In this document: piece by piece, positions 1 through 8,471 of the stretch | Layout of the letters: each line of letters opens with the position of its first letter | Position numbering within the stretch: position 1 is the first letter of the stretch | Assembly: GCA_938045565.1 (NCBI GenBank) | Contig: CALIAZ010000002.1 | Span: 186,001-250,000, forward strand | DNA: 64,000 nucleotides | Reading direction: 5' to 3' | Origin: an uncultured Atopobium sp. | Lineage (GTDB): Bacteria > Actinomycetota > Coriobacteriia > Coriobacteriales > Atopobiaceae | The notes under the pieces: model-generated | Databases searched by the model: none | What the model saw: only the letters and a program-made list of their open reading frames with translations | Told to the model about the DNA's origin: nothing | Position numbers and translations under genes: made by a program

Positions 1-79
1 GCATTACGACGCAAATAACCATGAGGTAAATAACCATACGTACCTCAGGTGTAATAATCTGATCAAGAATCTCCTGCAT
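1..79 (-). CDS. N-terminal fragment of a small membrane protein (cut by window edge)
   Basis: An open frame starts with ATG at 79 and runs off the left edge without a stop (26 codons seen). An AGGGG ribosome-binding site lies about 8 bases upstream. The visible part begins MQEILDQIITPEV and continues into a run of hydrophobic residues (VIYLMVICVVM), so a membrane segment begins near residue 15. It follows folC on the same strand with about 85 bases between them. The fragment is too short to assign; small membrane proteins such as holin-like proteins start this way, but that is only a possibility. Confidence 0.5.
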   Translation of the reverse strand, partial: MQEILDQIITPEVRMVIYLMVICVVM

Positions 80-165
80 CTGACAGCCCCTTCTGCTGGC
101 TTTTTGTTCTCTCCTAAATCGTACGACAAACCGCCTCAAAAAGGAGCGTAATGTCGCAGATAAAT

Positions 166-1590
166 TTATTTTACCAAAGCATCACTAAATTGTGCAGCAA
201 CCTCGCCAGCAAGTGAAATTGTTCCACATGCTACAAAGCCCTTCTCGCGCAAGGCGTCCACTGCTTCAGGGACACTTTTAAAGACAGCAACCACGTTAGC
301 GCCGCAGGCTTTGTACAGCTCAGCAAGCTCTTCTGAATCCATGGCACGATCGTTGTCGGTCTGAGTAACCGCTACCTCAGGGAACTCTTTGGCGAGAAGT
401 TCTGCGATGCCCTTAACATCTTTATCTGCAAAAACAGCAGTCAAAAGCATAGGACGGTTAGTAACTTCTGGCTCAATTGAGCGGATAGCAGTTAAGAACG
501 TCTCTATTGACTGAGGGTTGTGAGCTGCATCGATAAGCACTAAAGGCTTAGGCTGAAGCAGCTGGAACCTACCGGGTGTAGGACACCTGGTTGTGGAAAA
601 AAACGCTTTCTCCCCATCAAGTGGACGACCGAGAAAATCCTCGGCCAAGCAGGTTGCCAAGGCAATGTTTGCTGCCTGATAGCTTGGTTTAAGTGCAGCA
701 AGATCCGCGTAGGTTGCACGAGGTGTGACAACCGTAAGCTCAAGCGGAAAACCGATGCTCTTAGGCTTTTTAGTAATGAAGAAATGCGCGTGAGGTAACT
801 CTGGGTGGTCAGATGTCTGACCAGCAGAAACCTCTCCCTCAACGTCTTCTGGCTTGTCAGCTACAAGAAGAGTTGGGACAACGCCCACTGAAGCTGCTTG
901 GGACAAAAATACGTCCTGGACGCTCTGAGGAGTTGTCGTTCCCACACCAAGCACGCAGGTACGACCAGGCTTGATAATGGCGGCCTTCTCGCCAGCAATG
1001 GCCTCGAGGGTATCGCCTAAGATGCACGTGTGGTCCAGACCAACGCCCGTGATGGCAACGGAAGTGATGTTTTGGGCGGCGCTTGTTGCATCCCATCTGC
1101 CGCCCATGCCGCACTCCAGCACGCAGGCGTCAATCTCGGCCTCAGCAAAGACGACCAAGGCTGCAACCGTGAGCAGGTCAAACTCGGTGATGTCATAGGG
1201 ACGCTCGCCTAGGGCAGCTCGCTGAGCGTTGACGCGCTCCCCTGCCACCTGAGCTGCAGAGACGCCGTGAGCAAAGGCTGCCTCAGAGACGGTCGTGCCA
1301 TTGATTTCCATACGCTCGGTATAGCTGATGAGCTCTGGAGAGGTATAAAGAGCGGTCTTGAGGCCCTCTCCCTTGAGCAGAGCTGCCGTATACCTTGAGG
1401 TAGACGTTTTGCCGTTAGTGCCTGCAATCTGAACACTTTTGAAGCAAAGGTCAGGGTTGCCCAGCTCTTTGAGCATGTCTTCCACACTCTCCAGCAAAGG
1501 CTGGATGCCAAACTTCTTTGTATCGTGAAGCACCTTTAAAGACTGCTCGTAGTTCAGCTCAGGAACAGAAAAAGGAACGGAATAACTCAT
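166..1590 (-). CDS. folC: Bifunctional folylpolyglutamate synthase / dihydrofolate synthase
   Basis: This Mur-ligase-family enzyme adds glutamate to dihydropteroate and then to folates, retaining them in the cell. The 474-residue product has the ATP-binding loop AGTNGKTS at residues 56-63, the central ECGMGGRWDATSA block and the C-terminal domain beginning near LIDAAHNPQS, in family order; length is typical or slightly long. The ATG at 1590 has a GAGGTC site 7 bases upstream. It is the last gene of the fhs-fchA-folD-folE-folC operon, 12 bases after folE. No folP, folK or folB is visible here, so whether the cell makes folate de novo or only modifies imported folate cannot be told from this window. 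Confidence 0.95.
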   Translation of the reverse strand: MSYSVPFSVPELNYEQSLKVLHDTKKFGIQPLLESVEDMLKELGNPDLCFKSVQIAGTNGKTSTSRYTAALLKGEGLKTALYTSPELISYTERMEINGTTVSEAAFAHGVSAAQVAGERVNAQRAALGERPYDITEFDLLTVAALVVFAEAEIDACVLECGMGGRWDATSAAQNITSVAITGVGLDHTCILGDTLEAIAGEKAAIIKPGRTCVLGVGTTTPQSVQDVFLSQAASVGVVPTLLVADKPEDVEGEVSAGQTSDHPELPHAHFFITKKPKSIGFPLELTVVTPRATYADLAALKPSYQAANIALATCLAEDFLGRPLDGEKAFFSTTRCPTPGRFQLLQPKPLVLIDAAHNPQSIETFLTAIRSIEPEVTNRPMLLTAVFADKDVKGIAELLAKEFPEVAVTQTDNDRAMDSEELAELYKACGANVVAVFKSVPEAVDALREKGFVACGTISLAGEVAAQFSDALVK

Positions 1591-1602
1591 TGCACAGACC
1601 TC

Positions 1603-2190
1603 TTATAGACCAAGCAGACGCATAGCCTCTGCACGGGTTTTCTCGTTAGTCTTAAAAATACCGCGAACCGCAGATGTAGTGGTCAAAGCGCCCGACGCCC
1701 TAATGCCGCGCATGCTCATGCACGTGTGCTCGGCCTCCATAACCACCAAAACGCCCAGAGGATCAAGCTCTTCTACCATAGCGTCTGCAATCTGGCCTGT
1801 GAGGCGTTCCTGTACCTGCAGACGGCGAGAATACCCGCTAACACAGCGAGCAATCTTGGAAAGGCCGGTAATGCGACCATTCTGCGGGATGTAGCAGACG
1901 TGCGCCTTTCCCACAAAGGGCAAAATGTGATGCTCGCAGGTAGACGAGAAAGGAATGTCGCGGACAATAACCATCTCTTTATTGCCCTCTTCATGGAACT
2001 GTTTGCGCAGGTGAGCTGCAGGATCTTCCTGCATGCCACCAAAGAGCTCCACGCACGCACGAGCAACACGGTCTGGCGTGTCAAGCAGACCTTCTCGCTC
2101 TGGATCCTCGCCAATAGCAAGCAAGAACTCAGTGACTGCGGCTTTTACGCGCTCTTGGTCAAGCTCTTTATAGTTATTTTCTGCTGCCAC
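1603..2190 (-). CDS. folE: GTP cyclohydrolase I
   Basis: This enzyme converts GTP to 7,8-dihydroneopterin triphosphate, the first step of tetrahydrofolate synthesis and also a feeder of deazapurine pathways. The 195-residue product has the zinc site: Cys85 and His88 in SSTCEHH and Cys157 in EAEHTCMSMRG, so it is the zinc-dependent type I enzyme. The start codon is GTG at 2190 with an AGGTAGG-like site upstream. It lies 21 bases after folD and 12 bases before folC, inside the one-carbon operon. Its product would normally go to FolB, FolK and FolP, which are not in this window. Confidence 0.96.
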   Translation of the reverse strand: MAAENNYKELDQERVKAAVTEFLLAIGEDPEREGLLDTPDRVARACVELFGGMQEDPAAHLRKQFHEEGNKEMVIVRDIPFSSTCEHHILPFVGKAHVCYIPQNGRITGLSKIARCVSGYSRRLQVQERLTGQIADAMVEELDPLGVLVVMEAEHTCMSMRGIRASGALTTTSAVRGIFKTNEKTRAEAMRLLGL

Positions 2191-2211
2191 GAGGCAACCT
2201 ACCTTTCATTC

Positions 2212-3081
2212 TTACGCAAGCATTCTTTGAGCTGCGGCAACAACATGGCGAGCAAGAATTGCGGTAGTCACACTACCTACGCCACCAGGAACAGGAGTAT
2301 AAGCGCTCACCAGAGGCGCTACCTGCTCTGTATTGACGTCGCCAACGAGTTTTTGAGCGTCTTCATCCCAGTTAATGCCTATGTCAATGATGGTCTGACC
2401 GGCTCTTACACAGTCTGCTCCAATAAGGTGTGCACGACCTGCAGCTACAACTACAACGTCAGCCTGTTTGAGCGTATCGGCAAGGTCTTTGGTCTTGCTG
2501 TGGCACACCGTCACTGTGGCATTTCTGGCGCTTAAAAGCGCAGCTACTGGACGACCAATAACGTTAGAGCGACCAACAACTGCAACAGGCACTCCCTCAA
2601 GAGGTACCTGGTAGAAATCGAGAAGCGCGAGAACTGCCTCTGCGGTGCAAGGTCCAAGTGCACCAGGAGTTCCACAAAGTGTTGCCAGCAGCATAGAATC
2701 GGTGGCACAATCAACATCTTTTTCTGGAGTTAGATACTGAAGTGCTTCATGCTCATCAATTCCAGTAGGAAATGGACGCATAGGTAGACAACCATATACC
2801 GACGCATCGACAGAAACCTGATCAAACGCACTATTTACCTGCTCTTGTGTGGCGTCTTCAGGAAGCTCAATGGTCTCAACTTCAAAGCCCACCTTCTCTG
2901 CACGCGTATATGCCGCGCGTTCATAGGTAAGGTCATCGCTTTTCTGTCCAATGCGAACAATAACCAGCTTAGGAGTTACCCCTTGTGCACGGAGCTCCTG
3001 GACTTGAGCAGCAAGTTCTTCTGTTATCGCCTTGGCAACAGGAGCACCACGAAGCTCCTGCGAAGTAGTCTCTGAGCTCAT
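2212..3081 (-). CDS. folD: FolD-family methylenetetrahydrofolate dehydrogenase, cyclohydrolase site altered
   Basis: FolD normally performs two steps: NADP-dependent oxidation of 5,10-methylene-THF and hydrolysis of 5,10-methenyl-THF. The 289-residue protein has both domains, including the Rossmann motif VVGRSNVIGRP and the C-terminal TPVPGGVGSVT. A gapless alignment by eye to remembered E. coli FolD keeps Tyr53 and Asp124 (KDVD). The cyclohydrolase lysine of YVxxK is Ala57 (TYERAAY), and the QLPLP glutamine is Met101 (PMRPFP). This suggests a dehydrogenase only, with FchA upstream supplying the cyclohydrolase step. The ATG at 3081 has a GGAGG site inside the end of fchA, with one base between the genes. 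Confidence 0.9.
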   Translation of the reverse strand: MSSETTSQELRGAPVAKAITEELAAQVQELRAQGVTPKLVIVRIGQKSDDLTYERAAYTRAEKVGFEVETIELPEDATQEQVNSAFDQVSVDASVYGCLPMRPFPTGIDEHEALQYLTPEKDVDCATDSMLLATLCGTPGALGPCTAEAVLALLDFYQVPLEGVPVAVVGRSNVIGRPVAALLSARNATVTVCHSKTKDLADTLKQADVVVVAAGRAHLIGADCVRAGQTIIDIGINWDEDAQKLVGDVNTEQVAPLVSAYTPVPGGVGSVTTAILARHVVAAAQRMLA

Positions 3082-3082
3082 G

Positions 3083-3736
3083 TTATGCCTCCTGTCTCAG
3101 CTGTGCGCTTACCGCGTCACTTACGGCATCAGCTCGTGATACAAAGGTGTCCAAAAGTGCATCAGCCTCATCAAGAAGCGTTTGAGCGTACGCCGTATCA
3201 TGCATAGAACGAGTGTTTACAAACAGCGTATGAGAAGCGGCAATCAAAGCGCCACGTGCCAAGGCAGCACCACAACCCACATCAGATAGAAGCATGCGGG
3301 AGCCCTTGATAAGCATCTCTTCTAGAAGCTCAATGGACTCGCACACTTTTCTCATAACCTTTAGCGGTGGCTGAGCTGCCTCTTTAAGGGCGTCCTCAAC
3401 AATTTCTGCGCGCTTTGGGTCATCCTTGGGTACGCTAAACGCACTTGAAACTAGCAAGAACTGGCGAGAGTCCTCGTCCATCAACTCCATAAAGTCCTGA
3501 CGGAGTGCACCAGCTCGAGCAATATATTTTGCAAGATCATCTTCATGCTGAGCATAGGCAGGCTTTCCTTGTGCGTAGACACCAGCCATTGAAGCCAAAG
3601 ATACTGCAAGCGCACCTACATAAGCGGCAGCACTACCGCCGCCAGGAATAGGCTCTTTAGCAGCAAGATGCTGAGCATAGGAGTCTGCACTATAGGTTGT
3701 AAACGCTACTTCTTCAGGTGAAGAGGGATAAGACAT
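3083..3736 (-). CDS. fchA: Cyclodeaminase/cyclohydrolase family protein (methenyl-THF cyclohydrolase, FchA-like)
   Basis: This is a 217-residue, mainly alpha-helical protein of the formimidoyl-THF cyclodeaminase / FchA family. It carries the hallmark PGGGSAAA at residues 31-38 and the later SDVGCGAALARGA block. Members either deaminate formimidoyl-THF or interconvert 5,10-methenyl- and 10-formyl-THF. No histidine-degradation genes are nearby. It lies between fhs and a folD that lacks the cyclohydrolase lysine, so the cyclohydrolase role is the better inference. Its ATG overlaps the fhs stop (TAATG), indicating translational coupling, and its own ribosome-binding site is weak. Confidence 0.87.
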   Translation of the reverse strand: MSYPSSPEEVAFTTYSADSYAQHLAAKEPIPGGGSAAAYVGALAVSLASMAGVYAQGKPAYAQHEDDLAKYIARAGALRQDFMELMDEDSRQFLLVSSAFSVPKDDPKRAEIVEDALKEAAQPPLKVMRKVCESIELLEEMLIKGSRMLLSDVGCGAALARGALIAASHTLFVNTRSMHDTAYAQTLLDEADALLDTFVSRADAVSDAVSAQLRQEA

Positions 3737-5409
3737 TAGAAAAGACCCACAATTCTTCCATCATCAAGAACATCAATGTGCTCTGCAGCAGGAACCTTTG
3801 GAAGTCCTGGCATGGTCATAATAGAGCCCGTAAGACAGACTACAAAGCCAGCACCTGCAGAAACACGAACTTCTCGCACAGTAATCTTAAAGTTTTCTGG
3901 AGCGCCCAATTTGGTCTGATCATCAGTAAATGAGTACTGAGTTTTTGCCATACAAATAGGAAGCTCGCCAAAGCCAAGCTCTTCAAGCTGCTGAAGCTGC
4001 TTAGCGGCACTTGGAGCAAATTCAACACCGTCAGCGTGGTAAATCTTGGTAGCAATGTCAGTAATTTTCTGCTTTAAAGATTCTTTGACATCGTAAGCAA
4101 AGGTAAGTTTGGACTCAGTCTGGCAAAGCCGCATGACCTCTTCTGCCAAAGCCTGACCGCCCTTTCCGCCCTTTGCCCAAACCTCAGACAGTACTACGTT
4201 TACGCCTCGCTTCTTGCACTCCTCCTCTACCAGAGCAAGCTCTTCAGCGGTATCGGTTGGGAATGCATTGATAGCAACAACTACAGGAAGACCGTAGACC
4301 GTCTGGATGTTGTCAACGTGGCGAAGCAGATTAGGAATACCCTCTTTAAGAGCCTCAACGTTTTGCTGGTTAAGGTCTGCCTTGGCAACGCCTCCGTTGT
4401 ACTTAAGGGCGCGGACAGTTGCCACCAGAACAACAGCCGATGGAGCAAGGCCTGTAGCTCTACATTTGATGTCCAAGAACTTCTCGGCACCAAGATCTGC
4501 ACCAAAGCCAGCTTCGGTAACAACGTAATCTGCAAGACGAAGAGCAGTCTTTGTTGCCTCAACCGTATTGCAACCGTGAGCAATGTTGGCAAAAGGACCG
4601 CCGTGGACAAGTGCAGGTGTGTGCTCAAGTGTCTGGACCAGATTGGGCTGAATAGCATCTTTGAGCAGCGCTGTCATAGCACCCTCAGCGTGGATATCGC
4701 TGACGGTAACAGGCTTGCGGTCATAGGTGTAGGCAATAACCATTCTACCCAGGCGCTCTTTAAGGTCTTTGATACCCGAAGCAAGGCAGAATACAGCCAT
4801 GACCTCAGAAGCAACCGTAATATCAAAGCCGTCTTGTCTTGGCATGCCGTCGGCAATGCCACCAAGGCCGTCAACAACATTTCTGAGCTGGCGATCGTTC
4901 ATGTCAACGCAACGCTTCCACACCACGCGGCGTGGATCAATGTTAAGGCTATTACCCTGCTTAATATGGTTATCAAGCATGGCGGCGCAAAGGTTGTTTG
5001 CAGCACCAATAGCGTGGAAATCTCCGGTAAAGTGAAGGTTGATGTCCTCCATAGGAACTACCTGGGCATATCCGCCACCCGCAGCACCGCCCTTGACGCC
5101 AAAGACAGGACCCAAAGAAGGCTCCCTGAGAGCCAACATGGCAGACTGACCTAAGCTAGTCAAAGCATCTGCCAGACCAACCGAGGTAGTGGTCTTTCCC
5201 TCGCCTGCTGGCGTTGGGTTAATGGCGGTTACCAGCACAAGCTTGCCGCGAAGAGGCTTATCTGCCAAAGCACGTGCATCAAGCTTTGCCTTATAGCGGC
5301 CATAAGGCTCCAGAAGATCCTCTGGAATACCTGCACGCTTTGCCACCTCAAAGATGGGAAGCATCTCGGATGATTGAGCAATCTCGATATCGGATTTAAC
5401 CTCAGACAT
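3736..5409 (-). CDS. fhs: Formate-tetrahydrofolate ligase
   Basis: This enzyme makes 10-formyl-THF from formate, THF and ATP, the entry point of formate into the one-carbon pool. The 557-residue product has full family length and the ATP-binding loop TPAGEGKTTTSVGLADAL near residues 66-83, followed by LREPSLGPVFGVKGGAAGGG. It is the first gene of the operon. The ATG at 5409 has an AGGAAC site, and 76 bases separate it from the valS stop. With fchA and folD it forms a complete formate to methylene-THF route, which can run in either direction. This arrangement is common in anaerobes that use or release formate. Confidence 0.97.
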   Translation of the reverse strand: MSEVKSDIEIAQSSEMLPIFEVAKRAGIPEDLLEPYGRYKAKLDARALADKPLRGKLVLVTAINPTPAGEGKTTTSVGLADALTSLGQSAMLALREPSLGPVFGVKGGAAGGGYAQVVPMEDINLHFTGDFHAIGAANNLCAAMLDNHIKQGNSLNIDPRRVVWKRCVDMNDRQLRNVVDGLGGIADGMPRQDGFDITVASEVMAVFCLASGIKDLKERLGRMVIAYTYDRKPVTVSDIHAEGAMTALLKDAIQPNLVQTLEHTPALVHGGPFANIAHGCNTVEATKTALRLADYVVTEAGFGADLGAEKFLDIKCRATGLAPSAVVLVATVRALKYNGGVAKADLNQQNVEALKEGIPNLLRHVDNIQTVYGLPVVVAINAFPTDTAEELALVEEECKKRGVNVVLSEVWAKGGKGGQALAEEVMRLCQTESKLTFAYDVKESLKQKITDIATKIYHADGVEFAPSAAKQLQQLEELGFGELPICMAKTQYSFTDDQTKLGAPENFKITVREVRVSAGAGFVVCLTGSIMTMPGLPKVPAAEHIDVLDDGRIVGLF

Positions 5410-5454
5410 GTTGTTCCTAACCTAAAGTGGACAGTTTGCACGTACTAAACACAT

Positions 5455-5476
5455 GATGCGGCTGTTACACCGCATC
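5455..5476 (-). terminator. Hairpin between valS and fhs
   Basis: Seven-base arms GATGCGG and CCGCATC enclose an 8-base loop just after the valS stop. The minus-strand sequence after the stem is only moderately T-rich, so this may be a weak terminator or a processing hairpin that allows some read-through into fhs. Confidence 0.4.
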
Positions 5477-5485
5477 AAGTTTTTC

Positions 5486-8191
5486 CTATGAGAAGTCAGC
5501 AATCTGCTGCTCTAGCTGAGCAACAAGCTTGTTAAGTTCTTCTGCGCGCGCACGTTTCTTCTCGATAACTTCAGGCGCTGCCTTAGCAACAAAGCCCTCG
5601 TTAGCAAGGGTACGCTCTACGCCAGAGAGCTCCTTCTGTGCAGACTCAAGGTCCTTCTGAAGACGCTTAGCCTCTGCAGCTAGGTCAACAAGCTCGCCAA
5701 GAACAACATACATCTCAAGGCCAGCATCGGTGACAGAAACAGAACCAGCGGGCTTCTGAGGAGCCTCAGCAACCTCAAGTGAGCTTACGCGACCAACGTT
5801 CTGAATGAAAGCTGCCTGCTCCTTCAGCGCTGCAACATCCTGCGCTGGAGCTTTAACCACAACAGCAAGGTCGGTCTTTGGAGACAGCCTATAACGAGCG
5901 CGAGAAGAACGAACAGCAGAAACAACAGTCTTAGCAAGCGAGAAGTTATGCTCAGCTGCCTCGTCAACAAAGTTGGCAAGTTTCTGTGGGTCTGGCCACT
6001 CAGAGATCATCAAGAACTCTGCGTCGTGGCTCAAAAGGCCAGATGCAGGAAGAGCATCCCAAACGCTTTCAGTAACAAATGGCATTGCAGGGTGTAAAAG
6101 CCTCATGCTGACGTCCAAGACAAAGACAAGGTTGCGCTGAACCTGCAGACGCTCCTCAGGAGTTCCGTCCAGAAGACGACCCTTGCAGAGCTCAATATAC
6201 CAGTCGCAGACATCATTCCAGAAGAAGGACTGAATGTTGCGGGCATACTCACCAAAGCCGTAAGTCTCAAGCTGCTCAGTTGTTTCTGCCACAACCTTAG
6301 CAAGGCGCGAGAACATCCATGCGTCTTCTGGCGTTTCTGCCTTTGGCATGCCAGCAGTGTAACCATCAAGGTTCATCTGAACAAAGCGACTTGCATTCCA
6401 AATCTTAGTAACAAATGAACGTGCCTGATCAGTTCTTGGAGACTCAATAAGCTCGCGAGTCTTCTTATCAAGAACAGCGTCAAACTTGACGTCCTGGTTG
6501 TTGGTAATAAGCGTAAGCAGGTTGTAACGCATTGCGTCTGCACCATACTTAGCAATCAGGTCCATAGGATCTACGCCGTTACCCTTTGACTTGGACATAC
6601 GGCTGCCGTCCTTAGCCAAAATGGTTGCGTAGATGTAGACATCGTGGAATGGAATCTCTTTAGTGAAGTAGAGTGAGCTCATAATCATACGAGCAACCCA
6701 AAGAGCAATAATGTCTCGAGCGGTTACCAAAACCTGCGTTGGGTGGTGACCCTCAAGCTGCTCAGGATGGTCTGGCCAGCCCTGTGTAGCAAAGGTCCAC
6801 AGCTGAGAAGAGAACCAGGTGTCCAGAACGTCCTCATCCTGGTGAACATGATGACCGCCACATTTTGGACAGACATCGGTGTCTTCCATAAGCGCATCCT
6901 GCCAGCCACAATCATCGCAGTAGAACACAGGAATGCGGTGTCCCCACCAAAGCTGTCTGGAGATGTTCCAGTCGCGGAGGTTTTCCATCCAAGTGAGGTA
7001 GGTCTGAGTCCAGCGCTCTGGGTGGAAGGTAACCTGACCGTCTTTGACAACCTGTGCTGCGGGCTCTTTAAGCCTATCAACAGCAACAAACCACTGCTCA
7101 GAGAGCCATGGCTCAAGCGTAGTACCGCAACGGTAGCAATGCATAACGGAGTGATCAAGGTCTTCAACGTGATCAAGCAGGCCATGCTCCTCAAACCAAG
7201 CAACAATAGCCTCACGAGCCTGATCTCTATCAAGACCGGAGAACTCACCATAGCCGTCAACCACAACAGCATGCTCATCAAAGATGTTGATCTGCTCAAG
7301 ATTGTGAGTCTGACCCATAGCAAAGTCGTTAGGGTCATGAGCTGGGGTTACCTTAACAAAACCGGTACCAAAGCCTGCGTCAACATGCCAGTCAGAGAAG
7401 ATTGGAATCTCTCTATCAACAATTGGCAGGATAACGGTTTTTCCAACAAGATCAGCCTTTTCTGGATCTTGAGGAGAGACAGCTACGCCCGTATCACCCA
7501 GCATGGTCTCTGGACGAGTAGTAGCTACAGTAATGTACTCAATGCCATTAACAGGCTCTTTGAGTGGATAGCGCAGGTACCAAAGATGGCCCTTCTCGTC
7601 AGCGTATTCTGCCTCATCGTCAGAGATAGAAGTCTCGCAATGAGGACACCAGTTTACGATGCGCTTGCCGCGATAAATAAGCTGGTCATGATACCAGTCA
7701 ACAAAGACCTTACGAACAGCCTGGGTGTACTCAGGAGACATGGTGAACTTCTCGTCATTAAAATCAATGGAGCAGCCCATGCGCTTAATCTGAGAAACAA
7801 TGGTTCCGCCGTACTCGCGCGTCCAATCCCAGCAAGCCTCCAGGAACTTCTCGCGACCAATCTCAAGGCGAGAAATACCCTCTGACTTAAGCTTCTTATC
7901 AACCTTAGTCTGGGTTGCAATGCCTGCATGGTCAGTTCCAAGAATCCAACGAGTTGAATAACCGCGCATGCGAGAATAACGAATGTAGGTGTCCTGGATG
8001 GTGTCATCCATGGCATGTCCCATGTGAAGGATGCCGGTAACGTTTGGTGGAGGGATAACTACTGTACGGTCTTCTGTTCCCTTGCTACGACCATAACAAT
8101 CAGCCTTTATCCACTTTTCAATGAGCTCAGGCTCAGCTGCCTGAGGATCATAATTCTTGGGCATTTCTTCCACAGTAATCTTGCCTTTCAT
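5486..8191 (-). CDS. valS: Valine-tRNA ligase
   Basis: This class I aminoacyl-tRNA synthetase charges tRNA-Val. The 901-residue product has the HIGH signature as HMGH (in NVTGILHMGHAMDD), the KMSKS signature as RMSKSKGNG, a zinc-ribbon-like CxxC pair (CDDCGW...CPKCGGHH) in the insertion region, and a C-terminal coiled-coil arm rich in Lys, Glu and Ala. Start choice is open. The ATG at 8191 has only a weak upstream site, while the ATG at 8164 (MPKNYDP, a family-typical beginning) is preceded by GTGGAAGAA. I saw no T-box leader in the 280-base upstream region. It is transcribed away from the ABC exporter. Confidence 0.96.
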   Translation of the reverse strand: MKGKITVEEMPKNYDPQAAEPELIEKWIKADCYGRSKGTEDRTVVIPPPNVTGILHMGHAMDDTIQDTYIRYSRMRGYSTRWILGTDHAGIATQTKVDKKLKSEGISRLEIGREKFLEACWDWTREYGGTIVSQIKRMGCSIDFNDEKFTMSPEYTQAVRKVFVDWYHDQLIYRGKRIVNWCPHCETSISDDEAEYADEKGHLWYLRYPLKEPVNGIEYITVATTRPETMLGDTGVAVSPQDPEKADLVGKTVILPIVDREIPIFSDWHVDAGFGTGFVKVTPAHDPNDFAMGQTHNLEQINIFDEHAVVVDGYGEFSGLDRDQAREAIVAWFEEHGLLDHVEDLDHSVMHCYRCGTTLEPWLSEQWFVAVDRLKEPAAQVVKDGQVTFHPERWTQTYLTWMENLRDWNISRQLWWGHRIPVFYCDDCGWQDALMEDTDVCPKCGGHHVHQDEDVLDTWFSSQLWTFATQGWPDHPEQLEGHHPTQVLVTARDIIALWVARMIMSSLYFTKEIPFHDVYIYATILAKDGSRMSKSKGNGVDPMDLIAKYGADAMRYNLLTLITNNQDVKFDAVLDKKTRELIESPRTDQARSFVTKIWNASRFVQMNLDGYTAGMPKAETPEDAWMFSRLAKVVAETTEQLETYGFGEYARNIQSFFWNDVCDWYIELCKGRLLDGTPEERLQVQRNLVFVLDVSMRLLHPAMPFVTESVWDALPASGLLSHDAEFLMISEWPDPQKLANFVDEAAEHNFSLAKTVVSAVRSSRARYRLSPKTDLAVVVKAPAQDVAALKEQAAFIQNVGRVSSLEVAEAPQKPAGSVSVTDAGLEMYVVLGELVDLAAEAKRLQKDLESAQKELSGVERTLANEGFVAKAAPEVIEKKRARAEELNKLVAQLEQQIADFS

Positions 8192-8471
8192 ATGCTTTTA
8201 GCAGTATTCCTATTAACCATTTGAACAGTATAATGCATTAAAACAGATGTGGTTTAGGGGAATATATTAATGTAATTTTAATATTACATATAAAAAATTA
8301 CACTTTGTATAAAAAGTAGTAGTATTGATTTGTCACAACATTCAATTCAAAGTTTTATCTGAAAGAAGCCATAACAAACATATCAGACACTAAAATTGAT
8401 TGAAAAATATCGACAACATTTATATTAAAAGTATAGTCAACAACTTTTTCTACAGATAAAGAAGGTTTGAC
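8192..8471. other. AT-rich divergent intergenic region
   Basis: This is a strongly AT-rich spacer between valS (minus) and the ABC exporter (plus). A TATACT-like minus-strand -10 is visible near 8227-8232, but no convincing -35. There is no T-box specifier or TGGNACCGCG-like antiterminator. The low GC content continues into the exporter gene, in line with acquisition of this block. Confidence 0.5.

Noticed and set aside
1726..2535. 269-codon plus-strand frame across folE and folD
   Set aside because: Antisense to two real genes, with no ribosome-binding site of note and no motif.
8192..8471. T-box leader before valS
   Set aside because: I looked for the TGGNACCGCG-type antiterminator, specifier loop and terminator on the minus strand and found none.
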